From positions 19,357,451-19,421,450 of the forward strand of contig OX439133.1 in assembly GCA_949318235.1 (NCBI GenBank): 64,000 bases of DNA, in the 5' to 3' direction. The position numbers and the translations under genes are program-made. Within the stretch, counting starts at the first letter, position 1. Each line of letters opens with the position of its first letter. This document shows, one piece after another, positions 37,170 to 50,609 of the stretch. Under the pieces are notes generated by a model, which saw only the letters and a program-made list of their open reading frames with translations, was not told the origin of the DNA and did no database searches. The DNA comes from Ecdyonurus torrentis (Eukaryota > Arthropoda > Insecta > Ephemeroptera > Heptageniidae).

Positions 37170-37660
37170 GAATAGTTTCATTCATTTTAAAGTTTACGCC
37201 ATAAGTGATTGCTGTAAACAACATGGGCCAGTATGGGAAAATAACACATTTTGCCAGTTTAAAAATACTTTGCAATATTTTTAAGAGCATTGATGCTGTT
37301 CACACAGGGTCGGACTGGCAATCAAGGGGCCTCGTCCGCAAAAGGGGTGTAACACCCTCTTTAGGGGCCACAAAGGGGGCGTAACACCCTAGTGACGCCC
37401 CTTTTTGGGCCTTAGGGGCCTCCAAACAGGGGGGGCCACGTCCGCAATTGCGGACTTGCTCTTATGGCCAGTCCGAGCCTGTGTTCACAGATTGAATTAG
37501 CATTTGAAGTATGCAAGAAAAATAATAATACCAAAAATTAGCTAATTTTCCAAAGAAAATATAGCTAAAAACTACGTTTGTCCTATGATAAGCAATGTTA
37601 TTCATTGCTCGAGAAGAGCAAAAGCATTCAGAATGTCGTCATGCGCACACAGCCCTTTAG
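37170..37660 (+). mobile_element. Family A element interrupted by a hAT-type miniature
   Basis: The A copy reads up to GAGCATTGATGCTG, is interrupted at 37305-37481, and resumes with GATTGAATTAGCATTTGAAG. It ends near GTCGTCATGCGCACACAGCC. Confidence 0.75.
37305..37481. mobile_element. hAT-type miniature element, 177 bp, with 8-bp duplication
   Basis: Inverted ends CAGGGTCGGACTGGC and GCCAGTCCGAGCCTG. The octamer TGTTCACA stands directly before (37297-37304) and after (37482-37489). GC-rich, with GGGGCCT and GGACG...CGTCC blocks. CAGGG ends and 8-bp duplications are the signature of hAT transposons. Confidence 0.88.
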
Positions 37661-38269
37661 GTGCACCAAAATAATAAATTACGCAAGTTATGCTGACTTT
37701 AGCATAAATAATGCTTCATTATAGAACAACATAAATAATTATGCTGTACTAAATAATAGTTATGCTATGCAACATAATATAAATTATGCTGCAGTGAACA
37801 GATGCTGCTATATAAAAAGGAGCTAGCATATTTACTATGCATTTATTTGTTTCTTGTTGTAAGAATAAAAAATAAAATTGTAATTTTTGAAATTTCCAAT
37901 TATTTTTTTATTTTTTATTTATTTTTTACTATATATTTTTTTTTATTCAGATAAGCGATAAAAGTTGTCATTGTATACTTTTAGTTATTGCGCTTTAAAC
38001 GGTAACCAAAGCATACACATGCATGTTAAAAAATAATATAATTATATTTTTATTTTTAAATAGTATATAAATAGAAAAATGGATATAATCGGAAGTTTAC
38101 ATATAAATTATTATAATTATTCAAATTCATTTAAAAACATGCTAATAGAAATAAATATCAGTTCTTTGTAATACTTTAATTATAATAATATTATTTCTAA
38201 TGTTATAAATACTATGTATATAATTTTGCATTTTTTTTCTGTACTGTGTATAAGAGGTAATGCTAAATA
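37661..38269. repeat. TTATGCT/AGCATAA-rich repeat and AT-rich spacer
   Basis: 37670-37800 carries many copies of TTATGCT and AGCATAA in alternating orientation. A related cluster lies at 39480-39665. No gene. Confidence 0.5.
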
Positions 38270-38364
38270 CATAAAAAATGTTTAAGCCTTAAAATACGTA
38301 AAAATTAATTAGTATTCCGCATTTAAATATCTTCGGAATCGATACAGTAGTTTTCTCAAAAATC

Positions 38365-38398
<34 letters not shown>

Positions 38399-38464
38399 CC
38401 ATAAGCGTAATGTTAAATTAGGGGTCCCTTAGCTTTTCCCGCGCGCTATAACGATAAGCTCCAT
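38270..38464 (+). mobile_element. Family G element with expanded poly-A
   Basis: The left end is decayed. Contains CTCAAAAATCGC, about 30 A residues, then AGCGTAATGTTAAATTAGGG and the end CGATAAGCTCCATT. Confidence 0.72.
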
Positions 38465-40348
38465 TCTGTTTCTTAAACGGAAAAAAATAAATATATATTA
38501 ATAATAAAAGACAGGGATTTACGTGTCATGCATAAAGCTGCAGTTCTTGGCACAGCTAACATCGTGCGCAAAGTGCTTAGATTGTGATCCCTCTATATGC
38601 CACTTGCAGTTTCTAACAGATAATTGGTACTGGATTATTCTCACCTTCACCTTGAATCAAGCTGAATTCCGGTGTTGGTGTTTCAGAAGAAAAAAAAAAA
38701 TCTTAATAAAAAATTGACATTTTCTTAAAATTTTGTTTACTTTGCATATTTTCATAAATTTCATTGATGATGTTAGTTACGAAACTAATAATTTTAGTGC
38801 TATATGAGAAACCAGTTATCAAAATTAAATTCGTAATAATGTAATATAAATAATAATTGAGTGGGATACGTATTTATTCAGTATTCTTGCTTTTGACATT
38901 TAATTTCAATTTATTATATTATATACCTTTCTCCGTAAAATTTACCTATGTATATTTTCCTAGAAAACAAAAGGAAAGGAATGTGAGATAGAGATACCAT
39001 CAGGTATAGCGCTTGATGTGTCAATAAATGTGACAACAATCAAGGTAATCGAAAAACAATGCAACATTTTTAGTTCGGTTCTTACTAACACAATACTGGT
39101 TTAAACTTGTTCTTTTTTCTTCTGTCGTTTTTTTTTTTTTTTTTTTTTTTTTTCCCCTTCAACTTCTAGAAAATAAAAAAACTATTTTTTAAGATATTTT
39201 GAAAGGGTAATGATTTTATATACATTTAAGAAATTTTTCTAAGAAGTTATCAGTTTTTTATTTATGACATCCATTAACCCTATAATGAAACACTGCGGTT
39301 ATGTGTGACTCAAAGTTTTAAAAGGATTTTTTTTTGGCACAACAATTTGTAAGAATATGTACCATATAAACATTAAAAAAAAATAATAATAAAAAATAAA
39401 AAAATAAACGAAATTTTGAATTACGAAGTTTTTAAATTTTACTCCCATTCCATTGAATTTTCTCCCTTTTCTGTAGGATACACATGAAAATTATAAAATA
39501 CGTAATTTATGCTTCATTTATGTTATTATAGCATAAGTAAATTATAACCACATAATATTTGTGATTTGTAACGGATATGTTTGTTATGAAATATAGCATA
39601 AATTATGCTGTATTATTGAACAAATTATGCTGAAAATGGGCTAGCAATTTAATTATGCATGTATTTATTTATTTGCGTACGGGTCTTGTATTGACTTTCA
39701 AATAGAAAAAGAAAAAAAGAAAAAGAACGATAAAAAAAAAAAGAAAAAAAAAAAGAAAAAAGATTGGAGACCAATTTTTAATTTCAGTCGTCTGTTGACA
39801 ACTCTTTCTGCGATTTTCTTTAAATTTTATGAAGTAAATCACAAATAAATTAAAATAAGATCCTTTGTCTGATTAAAGAAAAAAACGTTTAATGCATTCT
39901 TAAGTTATTTGTATTATTTATTTGATTTTTATTTCTTAAATAAAAAAAAAATTAATAAAAAAAAAAAAAATACCAATCTAAAAATATAGTTATCTATTTT
40001 TAAAGCAATATGAATATGAGTTTATTTTGTACGACTAAGACTTAAAAGAGTTTATTGCAATACATTTGCCACTTTATAAATATTTGCAGTTTATTTTTAT
40101 TGCTTCTCATACCAAAATGTAATTTAATATACTTCCAGACTGGAAGTCTTCCAGTGTTCCAAAAAAAAAAAAAAAAAAAAAACTGAAAATATTGGAAAAA
40201 TTGAACTTTTTAGACAATATATAATTAAATACATTATACAGTACTAGGGCTTCATAATTTAAAAAATATATTAAAAAAAAAAAATTAAAATGGAAATTAT
40301 TATTTTTAATTTCAATTTATTTGAGATACAAGAACTTTCCAATTATTT
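38465..40348. other. Mostly AT-rich; one more complex patch
   Basis: 38520-38690 is less AT-rich and non-repetitive. Its 64-codon forward frame (38523-38717) has five Cys but no family resemblance. On the minus strand a short open segment (SETPTPEFSLIQGEGE) is followed by a GTGAG donor-like site. Evidence is insufficient for an exon. Poly-T at about 39129-39152. Confidence 0.4.
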
Positions 40349-40562
40349 TGGAGGTTATCGGTTTACAAAATTCGTAAAAAATTTCTATGGCTTAAAACAC
40401 GTAAAAGTATGTCTAGTATTTCTCATTTAAATTTCTCCGAAATCGGAGGAGTAGTTTTCTCAAAAATCGCAAAAAACGTGTTTTCCCCCATAAGCGTAAT
40501 GTTAAATTAGGGGACCCTTAGCTTTCCCCGCATCACCTTTAGCTTTCCCCGCTAAACCGATA
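40349..40562 (+). mobile_element. Family G element, unexpanded reference copy
   Basis: From GGAGGTTATCGGTTTAC to GCTAAACCGATAA, with CAAAAATCGCAAAAAACGTG where other copies carry long poly-A. A poly-A tract follows directly at 40562-40587. Confidence 0.8.
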
Positions 40563-41499
40563 AAAAAAAAAAAAAAAAAAAAAAAAACATTCTTATTATT
40601 ATATGCGTATTACTTATTATTATTACTATTATATATATATATAATTTAACATGCCTTAAAATAAATAAATAAATAAATTAAAAAAAAAAAAACAGTTGGC
40701 GTTGCAGTTGTTACCCATTAACAAAAATAATTAAAAAAGAAAAAAAAAAAAAAAAAAAAAAAAAAAACACTACTGTATAGTATAACACCTGGAAAACAAA
40801 AATCAAATACCAGACAGGAAAAAGTAATTTCATGGAAGGTAAAATTGACCTAAAAGACCCCGGAAATTATTTTCTAACCCGTCACCACGTGCAAGAAGCA
40901 TAGATTTTACTTTGTATAGTGTAATAAAAAAGGGGCGTGTCTCATATGTTTTTTTCCTCCCTCATATAAAATACGCACGTTTTTTTTTTCCTATGAATAA
41001 GTGACTCATTATTCATTATTTTTAATATTAAAAGTACATTATAATTATTATATTGTATTAAAACTATACTTTTTTATAATGCTCTATTTAAAAAACATTA
41101 CTAGCTTTGTAAAACGTTTTATATTGTTTTACTAAAATTACTATTATTAATATTTTTTTTTTCATTTATTTATTATTAATATCAATTTTTGACTCACGTC
41201 CATTTTTAAAATGAAAATTATAAGAAATAAAAATTATTATTAAAATAAAAATCAAATCATTTTGTTTCAAATTACGTAAAAAAGCTGAAATCGTACGTCT
41301 AGAACAAAAATAACGCTGTACGTGGCTTACAATATATTTTGCTACATTAATTTACTACAAAATTGTTAATTTTAATTAGGATCTAATGTAAAATAGTGTA
41401 TTTTTTGGAAATAAACTTTTTATTTTATTTTTAATTAAAAAAAAATCTAAAAACTTGTCAATATGTTTTTAATTTGTAAAATTTATATTAACGATTTTT

Positions 41500-41531
<32 letters not shown>

Positions 41532-41957
41532 GAGAGAGAGAGAGAGAGAGAAGAGAAAAAAATGTATACATGAAATTTTTTTGGTTTGTTTTTAATTATT
41601 TTAATGAAATTTGTAAATAGTATTGATTTTATTTAGAATATAGAGATAACAAAATACATATAACCGTTTTAGTAAATAATACAGTTAATATATGGTTTAA
41701 AATGGTTGAAATAATGAAGAATTTAAATAAATAAAAATATTTTTTATTTTTTGATATTTCAGTTATAAAAAGTATAGATATGTATAACATGAGAATATAG
41801 TTGCAATATGCGTTGCAATCAAATAGCATGGGGAACCGCGTGGAAACCATTAAAACACCGGGTACTTGAGAGAGCATAAAAAAAAGCATTATAAAATATA
41901 AAAATTTGAATTAAAAAGTTAATTTTAATTATAAAATTATAATTGTAGAATACATAC
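40563..41957. other. AT-rich stretch with poly-A tracts
   Basis: Poly-A at 40562-40587, 40742-40766 and 41505-41530, the last followed by (GA)n. No gene; the minus-strand frame at 41629-41889 is Phe/Ile-rich and not supported. Confidence 0.5.
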
Positions 41958-42003
41958 CTCGCTTAGGAGAAATATATAACGATGAAAATCCCTCTTTCAC
42001 CCT
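41958..42003 (-). CDS. Possible 46-nt exon of a minus-strand gene
   Basis: On the minus strand GTGTTCTTACAG is followed by 46 nt (AGGGTGAAAGAGGG...CTAAGCGAG) and then GTATGTATTC, so both splice sites look canonical. One frame is free of stops (RVKEGFSSLYISPKR) and ends with one extra base. Joined to the exon at 16451-16554 (which begins AA before its ATG) it would give GAA and stay in frame. It could therefore be coding, or 5' untranslated, for the same gene about 25 kb away. The exon is a prediction from splice signals alone. Confidence 0.35.
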
Positions 42004-42835
42004 CTGTAAGAACACTAAGAATTTTTTTTCCGAAAAAATGTGGAGATTTTTATGGTTAAATATATATATATGTTTTACTATTATACCCCCTTTAATTTAT
42101 ATATATATTTTAAAAAAATTCACTAATAATAATTTTAGACCAGACCAAAGCCTAAAAATAGGCTTAGGAAAGCCTAAAAAAATTTATTCCTTTTTGAACT
42201 TCACAAATAATTATTTTTTTGATCTTTTCACAAGAGCTGCAGAAAGCATACTGATCTGAAAAATATTTCAAGTCAGTCGAGTTGGAGTTGGGAAAATATA
42301 GGGGTGTCAAGTGCGCATGCCTCACTAACGCGCCAGTCATTTTCTCTCTCTCTATACTACTCTCTCTCTCTCTCTCTCTCTCCAGTTTTCTCTGTCTAAA
42401 TTTTTGCACACTTTCTATCCTATAACTACAATCGATTATATATTTAAAATCGATATAATGACTCCTATTTTTTCGCATGCAAAAAACTATACATATATAT
42501 TTTTTTTCTACTGGAAATCTCCGCCCTATTTACATTAGTATAATGATTAATATCGGAACTAATATCGATTTATTATACTGTACTTTTTCTACACGATATC
42601 ATTTTTCTTGTTATATATTTTTATATAAGTGAATAATTTATTTTTATATTATATTTAATAAAAGATTTTTTACTTAACTTTTCTTTTTTCTTTTTCCTAT
42701 CATTTATAGTAAATAGTAATAATTATTTAAATATTTACTCCTATTGATGAAAGAATTAAGAACCGGAACCACGTGGTAATGGATTGGAACGTATGATTTT
42801 AAAACGAGGTATCGGGTCTCATTTTTTTATATAGG

Positions 42836-42870
<35 letters not shown>

Positions 42871-43725
42871 TGAAAAAAATATGTGTGCATGCAAAAAATC
42901 TCATAAATTCATAAGAAAAAAATTCTATGCGTCATGCAAAAGTTCTATATTATAGTACATATAAATTTGACTATATATATAGTATAATAATCGATATTTT
43001 TATTTTATCGACTTTTCTTACACACCCCTTTTTTTTCTCTTTCTCATTTTCGTTGCACACTTTACTTTTTCTCTGCATTTTTCTCTGTTTTATACCCTCA
43101 TTCGGTTTACTTCGAGTTTTATTACGAGGGTTTACGAATGAGAGAGATAGAGAGAAAGAGAAAGAGTGTGTGTGTGAGAGAGAGAAATAATTTAATCAAT
43201 TAAAAATAAAATCTAATTTTTGAAAGATCGTTGTTGAAAAAAAAAATCATATAATTTTTGTCGCACAACACAAATTTTTTGTAATTAAAATAGCTTAAGT
43301 TATTTGTATAAGAATTTATTTTTATTATTTAAAAAAAATGCCGCAGTTTTTACAAAAAAACTTTCTGCAGAGAAAAATTGAATTATTATATATTTTCATA
43401 TATAGAAGTATGGTCATAAATTATGTTGTCCGAGTTTTTTTTCTTTTTCTTTTATTTTCCTGTAAATTTGTGCTAAATTGCCATAATGTATATTTTTCTA
43501 TGTCATATTATATTTATTCTCGCTTATTTTCTCTTTGTTTTAAAAAAATTACTTTATATTGTTGCATCTTTGTGCAATTGTTCAACTTTTTTTATCTTTT
43601 CACTATTTAAAAAAAAAGAAGCTTTTATTTGCTTTTTTACTATTGCATTTCATTATAATAATCAATCTTGGAATAATAAATGTATTAAAATATGTGTAGT
43701 AAATATGTGTAGTAAAAAAAATGCC

Positions 43726-43763
<38 letters not shown>

Positions 43764-43837
43764 AGTTGTCGCGTGATAGAAGGATCGTATCTAATATTCA
43801 AAATTAGATTTTTTAAAAAAAAAATTTAATTTCATAA
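42004..43837. other. AT-rich stretch with poly-T, (CT)n and poly-A
   Basis: (CT)n at 42343-42382, poly-T at 42839-42867 and poly-A at about 43729-43760. A less AT-rich patch at 42290-42345 (GTGCGCATGCCTCACTAACG) is not part of a recognised element. Open frames here are Phe/Ser/Lys-rich low complexity. Confidence 0.5.
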
Positions 43838-44090
43838 TAGAGCTTAACGGTTTAGCGCGCGGGGAGACGCAGGGAAACCTAAGAAGGGTCCCCTAATTTA
43901 ACATTACACTTAGGTTAAAACTTTTTTTTATATTTATTTATTTATTTATATTTTATATAATTTTTTGCAATTTTTGAGAAAACTACTCCACTGATTTTGG
44001 AGAAATTTACATGAGAAATACTAGACATACTTTTATGTGTTTTAGGCCACAGAAATTTTATAAGAATTTTTTAATCCGATAACCTTCATT
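43838..44090 (-). mobile_element. Family G element, reverse orientation
   Basis: From AGAGCTTAACGGTTTAGCGC to AATCCGATAACCTTCATT, with GGGTCCCCTAATTTAAC and AAAACTACTCCACTGATTTT inside. Confidence 0.8.
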
Positions 44091-45147
<1,057 letters not shown>

Positions 45148-45271
45148 TACAGCTCTGGCCAAAAGTTTCCGAACGATTTGCATAGGCAACCCGCAACAAC
45201 ACTATGTTATCTCTATGAGAAAACGCAGCGGCCGCCGCTGCCCCGTTCGGGAACTTTTGGCCAGAGCTGTA
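45148..45271. mobile_element. Tc1/mariner-like miniature, 124 bp
   Basis: TA then CAGCTCTGGCCAAAAGTTTC at the left; GAACTTTTGGCCAGAGCTG then TA at the right. Inverted ends of about 28 bp reach CCGAACG and CGTTCGG. TACAGCTCTGG-type termini and TA flanks are known from Tc1-like elements. Confidence 0.82.
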
Positions 45272-45741
45272 CATTTTGCTTTGCATTTTTCAATACATTT
45301 TATTCAATTATATTCTTTTAGGAGAAAAAAAAAAAAAAAAGAAAAAAGAAAAAAAAAAAAAAAAAAAAAGAGAAAACAAAGTTTTCTTATTTATGGCATC
45401 CAACTTTTTATTTATTATTATTATTATTATTATTTTTTACTTTACATTTATAAATTTACAAACTTGAAGCAAAAATTTCATTCAAATTACGTTTTTTATA
45501 CATTAGCTTTAATTTAGCTTTTAAAATGTAAAATATATACTTTAATTGAACATTGAACATACAAAAAAAAATTTAGATTGTACAACAACAAATAAAAACA
45601 ATAAAAAACTTTAATAATTTAATAAAACCATATTTGTTTTAATTTTATCATCACTCAAAAATACTTTACATTATTTTATTATAATTATTAAATTTTATTT
45701 TTATTTATTAATACTTTCATTATTCAGTTAAGGTACACATA

Positions 45742-45768
45742 CCGTGGAAGTGGAATGACTTTGCCGCA
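45742..45768 (-). other. Possible exon end (donor site) of a minus-strand gene
   Basis: On the minus strand CTGCGGCAAAGTC, then ATTCCACTTCCACG, precedes GTATGTGTACC, a good donor. The upstream acceptor candidate AAAGCTTCAG lacks a pyrimidine tract, so this may be a first, possibly untranslated, exon starting further upstream. Weak evidence. Confidence 0.22.
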
Positions 45769-46207
45769 GCTGAAGCTTTTGATTGTTATAATACAAAGAA
45801 TAAAAATGGAATAAATAATTAAAAATATTATTTATATTACAGAATTCTAAAAACAATCTTATTATACAGTACAAATGATAAGTCTTTTAGATCTGAGAAA
45901 GTATGCTATAAAGCACGAAGAAATAATTAACAATGTTTTTTCTTTCGTATAATACAAATAAAAATTATAAACGTTTGTATTATGTTGTTTACATTTAACG
46001 TTCAGTGCCATGAAAACACTTTGGCGTATAGTCACTGTGTTAACATAATACATATTTAGAAACTAAAGTAATTTATTTTAATTCTATTTACTTATGTTAA
46101 TTTAACTTGATTTATTTTTGTTTTTGATTATTATTTTTTATTATTTTAAAACTGCGAAAATGAATTACTGCGGTGATTTTATTCAAAGCTATAAAGGCAT
46201 TTTTCTT

Positions 46208-46273
<66 letters not shown>

Positions 46274-47460
46274 ATTATATACTTAAGAATATGATTCAGC
46301 TTCAAATGAGTAAAAATTTCGGAAGGACACAATTCAAAATTTTGTTATGAATTTATTAAATTTTTAGCCTGTTTACGTTTTATGATAAATTCAATAAATT
46401 TTCTCTTTTGAAGGTGATGGCTCATGGGTCATAAAATTTTTTATCATAAGGAGATTTATTACTCAACACGGACTTTATTGACTTTTTCAAATCACACAAA
46501 AAGTAATATTTGATTTTTTTTTTTACATATATAATTTCATAGTTCAGTGCCATCTAATTACAACTTCTTTGTTATTTTTATTTTTTTAAACGAGTTCCAT
46601 ATTTTTTAAAATGTCAGATCAGGTAAAAAAAATTGTTTTCCTGATTTTTTTTATTCAACAAAACACGAGCTATTTTTAATTTATTAACTTTTCAAAGAAT
46701 TTAATTATACATGTTTCATTACTTGAAATATATAAAAATTACAAAGGTTGTTTTATTTTACGAATATTAAATTATAAAAATGTATATACATGGAAACAAA
46801 ATACATAAGATATGCTATAGAAGGTAATTTTTGTGATATGTATACTGTACAAAAAAATGTCACTACTTTTAACATTATATAATAATTTTATGTTGCGTAT
46901 AACGTAATTCTTATACAAAGAGTCACTTTTTATTTATTTATTTATTTTTTATTATTATTATTTTTTTACAAAAAGACATAAATTATGTCATGTAGCTACG
47001 AATGCTGCTAAAATTATTTTAGCATAAAATAATTACTATATTTTTGTATCTTAATTTATTTTTCTTAATTTAAAAAGTTGTAATGAGTTTAAATAAATAA
47101 AAAAAAAACTTTTTATTTATTTTTTTCCTATTTAGTATAGCGAGAAATATCTAGGGAGATATATATAAAAAAAAAAGTAGCAAAAATTAGTAGTTTAAAA
47201 TGTTTGCTGGAAATTTGCCCGAATTTTATAACATAATATCTAAACAAAGAGGCAGGAGTAAATTAGCGAAACATCCGCAATGTTTGATATATTTGCAAAT
47301 TGCCTTTTATCGAGCTTTTCAAAATAATCATAATAATAGTTCAAAATAATGACGAGAGGGAGCAGCACTTTATGGACAGTTGTTTCGAGCGCCTTGAATT
47401 TCTGCAACTTGCGCAACTTTAGTGATGAAAAGGTTGTATATCCTGCAGGCGGCAGAAGGG
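45769..47460. other. AT-rich stretch with (CT)n
   Basis: (CT)n at 46210-46271. Positions 47390-47460 resemble 29716-29785 (unclassified repeat). No gene. Confidence 0.5.
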
Positions 47461-47461
47461 G

Positions 47462-47503
<42 letters not shown>

Positions 47504-48298
47504 TTTTTAATGAACTGAAAATTTCTTGGAATGGAATGGTATCTTTTTCTACTTTATCTAATTTGTAATTTAATATTATTTTTTTATATATTCTAAAATG
47601 CTTACTTTTTTGATAGCAGTGACATACAGTATGTACATTATTTATTAATATATTATAATATGTATATTAAATTTTGATTTACAATTTTTCTTAATTATTA
47701 AGTTGTTAGCAAGAGGTAGCCTAATTATTTTGATTTATATTGTAATAATAGAAAAAATATAATAATATAAATTAAGCGATAGGTAATTACAGTTTTTATT
47801 TATTTCCTGTGTTTTTTTTTTTTCATCATCTCCCCTATTTTTTCTATCTTGCAAATAAATAAACCTGCATTTTTTTCCATGTTTCAAAAAAGCTTCAATG
47901 CATGATGAGATTTATGGCAGGAAATAAAGAAGAGAGAGAGAGAGAGAAAAGAGAAAAAAAATGCAAAATCCAAATAAAACTAAAAGAATTAATGATGCAT
48001 AAAATAGGTATAGTAAAAAAAAAATACCTTTATTCTTATTAAAAAAAAATTTACTATACAATTTTTTTGTTACAGGCCAATTTATCTTTGGCACAGTACA
48101 GTTATAAAATTTTATGACATATATTGACAGTTGCACAAATATATAAAATTAAACACTGCGACATTTAACACACACTAAATTCAATTACGTAAAAAATAAT
48201 AGTAAAATAATAAAATTGAGTGTTGCATTGAAATTAATAATTGATCATCTATCGTCTGGGTCAAGTTTTGTGCTGCATTTTTTATTTTTGTTCCAGAT

Positions 48299-48349
<51 letters not shown>

Positions 48350-48747
48350 ACTCTTCTGAGAATAAACTTAAAGATTGGGTGCACTGCGATTTTTTTAAAT
48401 GTGCTAAGATGTAACTTTAAGTTACTGCAGATAAATAAATAAGTAGATAAATAAATAAGTAAATAAATTCTTGTATACTATTTTTTTTCTCCTAATATTT
48501 TTTTTTATTTTTGTAGATTCATTAATATATATTTTTCCTTTTTAATTTCCTTTATTTTATTTATTATTATTTTTTTTTTGCAGTAATTGCCGCTTACACC
48601 AGATAACTATATGCATTTTTTATATTTTTTTATATACATATTATTATGATATTTATAAATATTTTTTTTTCTACATATTATTATTTCTTTCATGCTAAGT
48701 TTTTTTTTTTTTTTTTTTTTTTTTTTTGTAATTAAAAATTTACTGAT
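47461..48747. other. Poly-A tract then AT-rich stretch with (CT)n and poly-T
   Basis: Poly-A at 47462-47500, (CT)n at 48300-48344, poly-T at 48702-48727. The 74-codon minus-strand frame at 47912-48136 is hydrophobic low complexity. Confidence 0.5.
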
Positions 48748-48820
48748 TTTTTCTGTTATAGGGTTATAGGCTCATGGTTATAGGCTATAACCATGAGCCT
48801 ATAACCCTATAACAGAAAAA
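48748..48820. repeat. Perfect 36-bp hairpin with a one-base loop
   Basis: The left arm TTTTTCTGTTATAGGGTTAT plus AGGCTCATGGTTATAG is exactly inverted after a single G at 48784. No flanking duplication is obvious. Confidence 0.95.
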
Positions 48821-49082
48821 GTTATAGGTGTAAGAGTATTGGGCCAGAAATTTAGTCAGGCTGAAAACTCGCCCTTTCATAAATGATGTATTTTCTTTTT
48901 ATGCTTTTTTTTTTTTAATAAAGACGATTATTTATTTCTTTATTTATTTATTTATATGAATGAATGAATGAATGAATGGAGTAAATAAATAAATTTAAGT
49001 AAATAAATAAGTATAAATATAAATATTATTATATTTTAAAAATAGCTCTATTTTATGTTAAACTTAAATTAATGCTTTGTAC

Positions 49083-50609
49083 CAGGGTCGGATTGGCCAT
49101 AAGAGCTACTCCGCGATCGCGGAGTGCGCCCCCCCGAGCTGGCGCCCCTCTGCGCCCCGAAGGGGCGTTTTTGATAAAAAAAAAAAAAAACGTAGAAAGC
49201 TGAAAGGTTCCAAATATAATCAAACAAAATCTCAAACTGTTGTTTAATTTGCAAATCTCGAGCTATTTTTCTTCGCGTGAGATACTACGACAAAGGGGGC
49301 GCCCAACACTCCATAGTGTTGTAGTCGATCGATATTTTTTCGATAAGATCACGATCATTTGATCGGATCGGTGATCAGATTGACGCTTTTTTAAAAAAGT
49401 GTTGAACGACTCTAGGCATAGGGCGCTTGAGCTAAGCAATCTCAAATAATTTTTAGTAGAGTCAATTACTTAGTTAAGGTACTACTTTAGAGGGTAGCGA
49501 TGTTGTGGTATATAAAATTCAATTTTATATCTATTTTTTGGTTTATAATGAACCAACGAACAATTCTCTATACTCCAAAAAGTTTCGACTCAAATCAAAT
49601 CATCCGCAAATTATATAGCGTAACAAGTCGTTGGGCTACGCTGCCTTAAACACGTAAAACACACAAACTTCAAGCTCACCGAGGTCCAAAATTTTCTTGA
49701 TCAACTTAATTCTAAACAAAAAAAATACTAGTGTGTTCTATAGATCAAGTTTTAATGAAATTGACTTTTTAAACGATTTTTACGAGACATTTACGGAGAA
49801 AAAAAAAATGAAAATCGCATATTCAAATTAACATGGGCAATTTGCGATAATTTTTTTCTCGAAAAATTCGTTCTAGAAATATCTGAAAAATCATTTTTAA
49901 TTAAAATTCAACACGAAAATACAAGCTAGTAAATTTTTTTAACTGCCTAAAAAAATCCGGTTGAAAAAAAAAAAAAAAAAAAAAAAAAAAAGGTCAAAAT
50001 CGGGGTTCAAATATACATTTATTAGCTTAGGGGGTGGGACATTTTGCGAACTTTGATGCTCTGTTGTGACGAAAGTTTTTGAGATAGAACGTTTTGGATT
50101 TCTATTTTGGGTACATCAGCCTGAACTTAATTAAAAAAAAAATACTCCTACCCTAAGAAGTACCTTAAAAAAAACTAAGAACTTAAATTGAGCTGTTGCA
50201 ATTTGCAAAGCTGTGCCATTTTGCGCAGATGTACAAAACAGATTTAAATATCTCAAAGAAGATAAATTAATCGCAAAAAAAAAAAAAAAAAAAAAAAATG
50301 GAAGTGTAAGAACAAATACAGAAATTAAATCTACACTCTCAATTAGAGACCTGCTCAATAAAAATAAAAAGTCCTGGTGTAACATATTTTACTACCAAAT
50401 TTTAATTAAAAAATAGAGTCAAAAAAACAAGATTGCCAAAAAATTTCGCCTCCGGCGGTAAGGAGGCTCTGCCCCCCTTAACCCCCCGCAAGGGGCTTCG
50501 CCCCCTTGACCCCCTTCAGGGGGGCTACGCCCCCCTGACCCCCCATCTGGGTGTTAGCGCCCCTATGGGTGTATCGCGGAGTGCGCCTTTTCGTCCCAAT
50601 CCGACCCTG
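49083..50609. mobile_element. hAT-type element, 1,527 bp, with perfect 8-bp duplication
   Basis: Ends CAGGGTCGGATTGG and CCAATCCGACCCTG, flanked by CTTTGTAC at 49075-49082 and 50610-50617. The subterminal parts are strikingly GC-rich: CTCCGCGATCGCGGAG on the left, and on the right repeated units like GGGCTACGCCCCCCTGACCC. The middle is AT-rich with poly-A at 49964-49991 and 50275-50297. No transposase frame could be recognised; the frames of 60-84 codons inside are unsupported. I read it as non-autonomous. Confidence 0.9.

Noticed and set aside
49083..50609. Search for a hAT transposase inside the 1.5-kb element
   Set aside because: No frame longer than 84 codons and no recognisable transposase motif; treated as non-autonomous.
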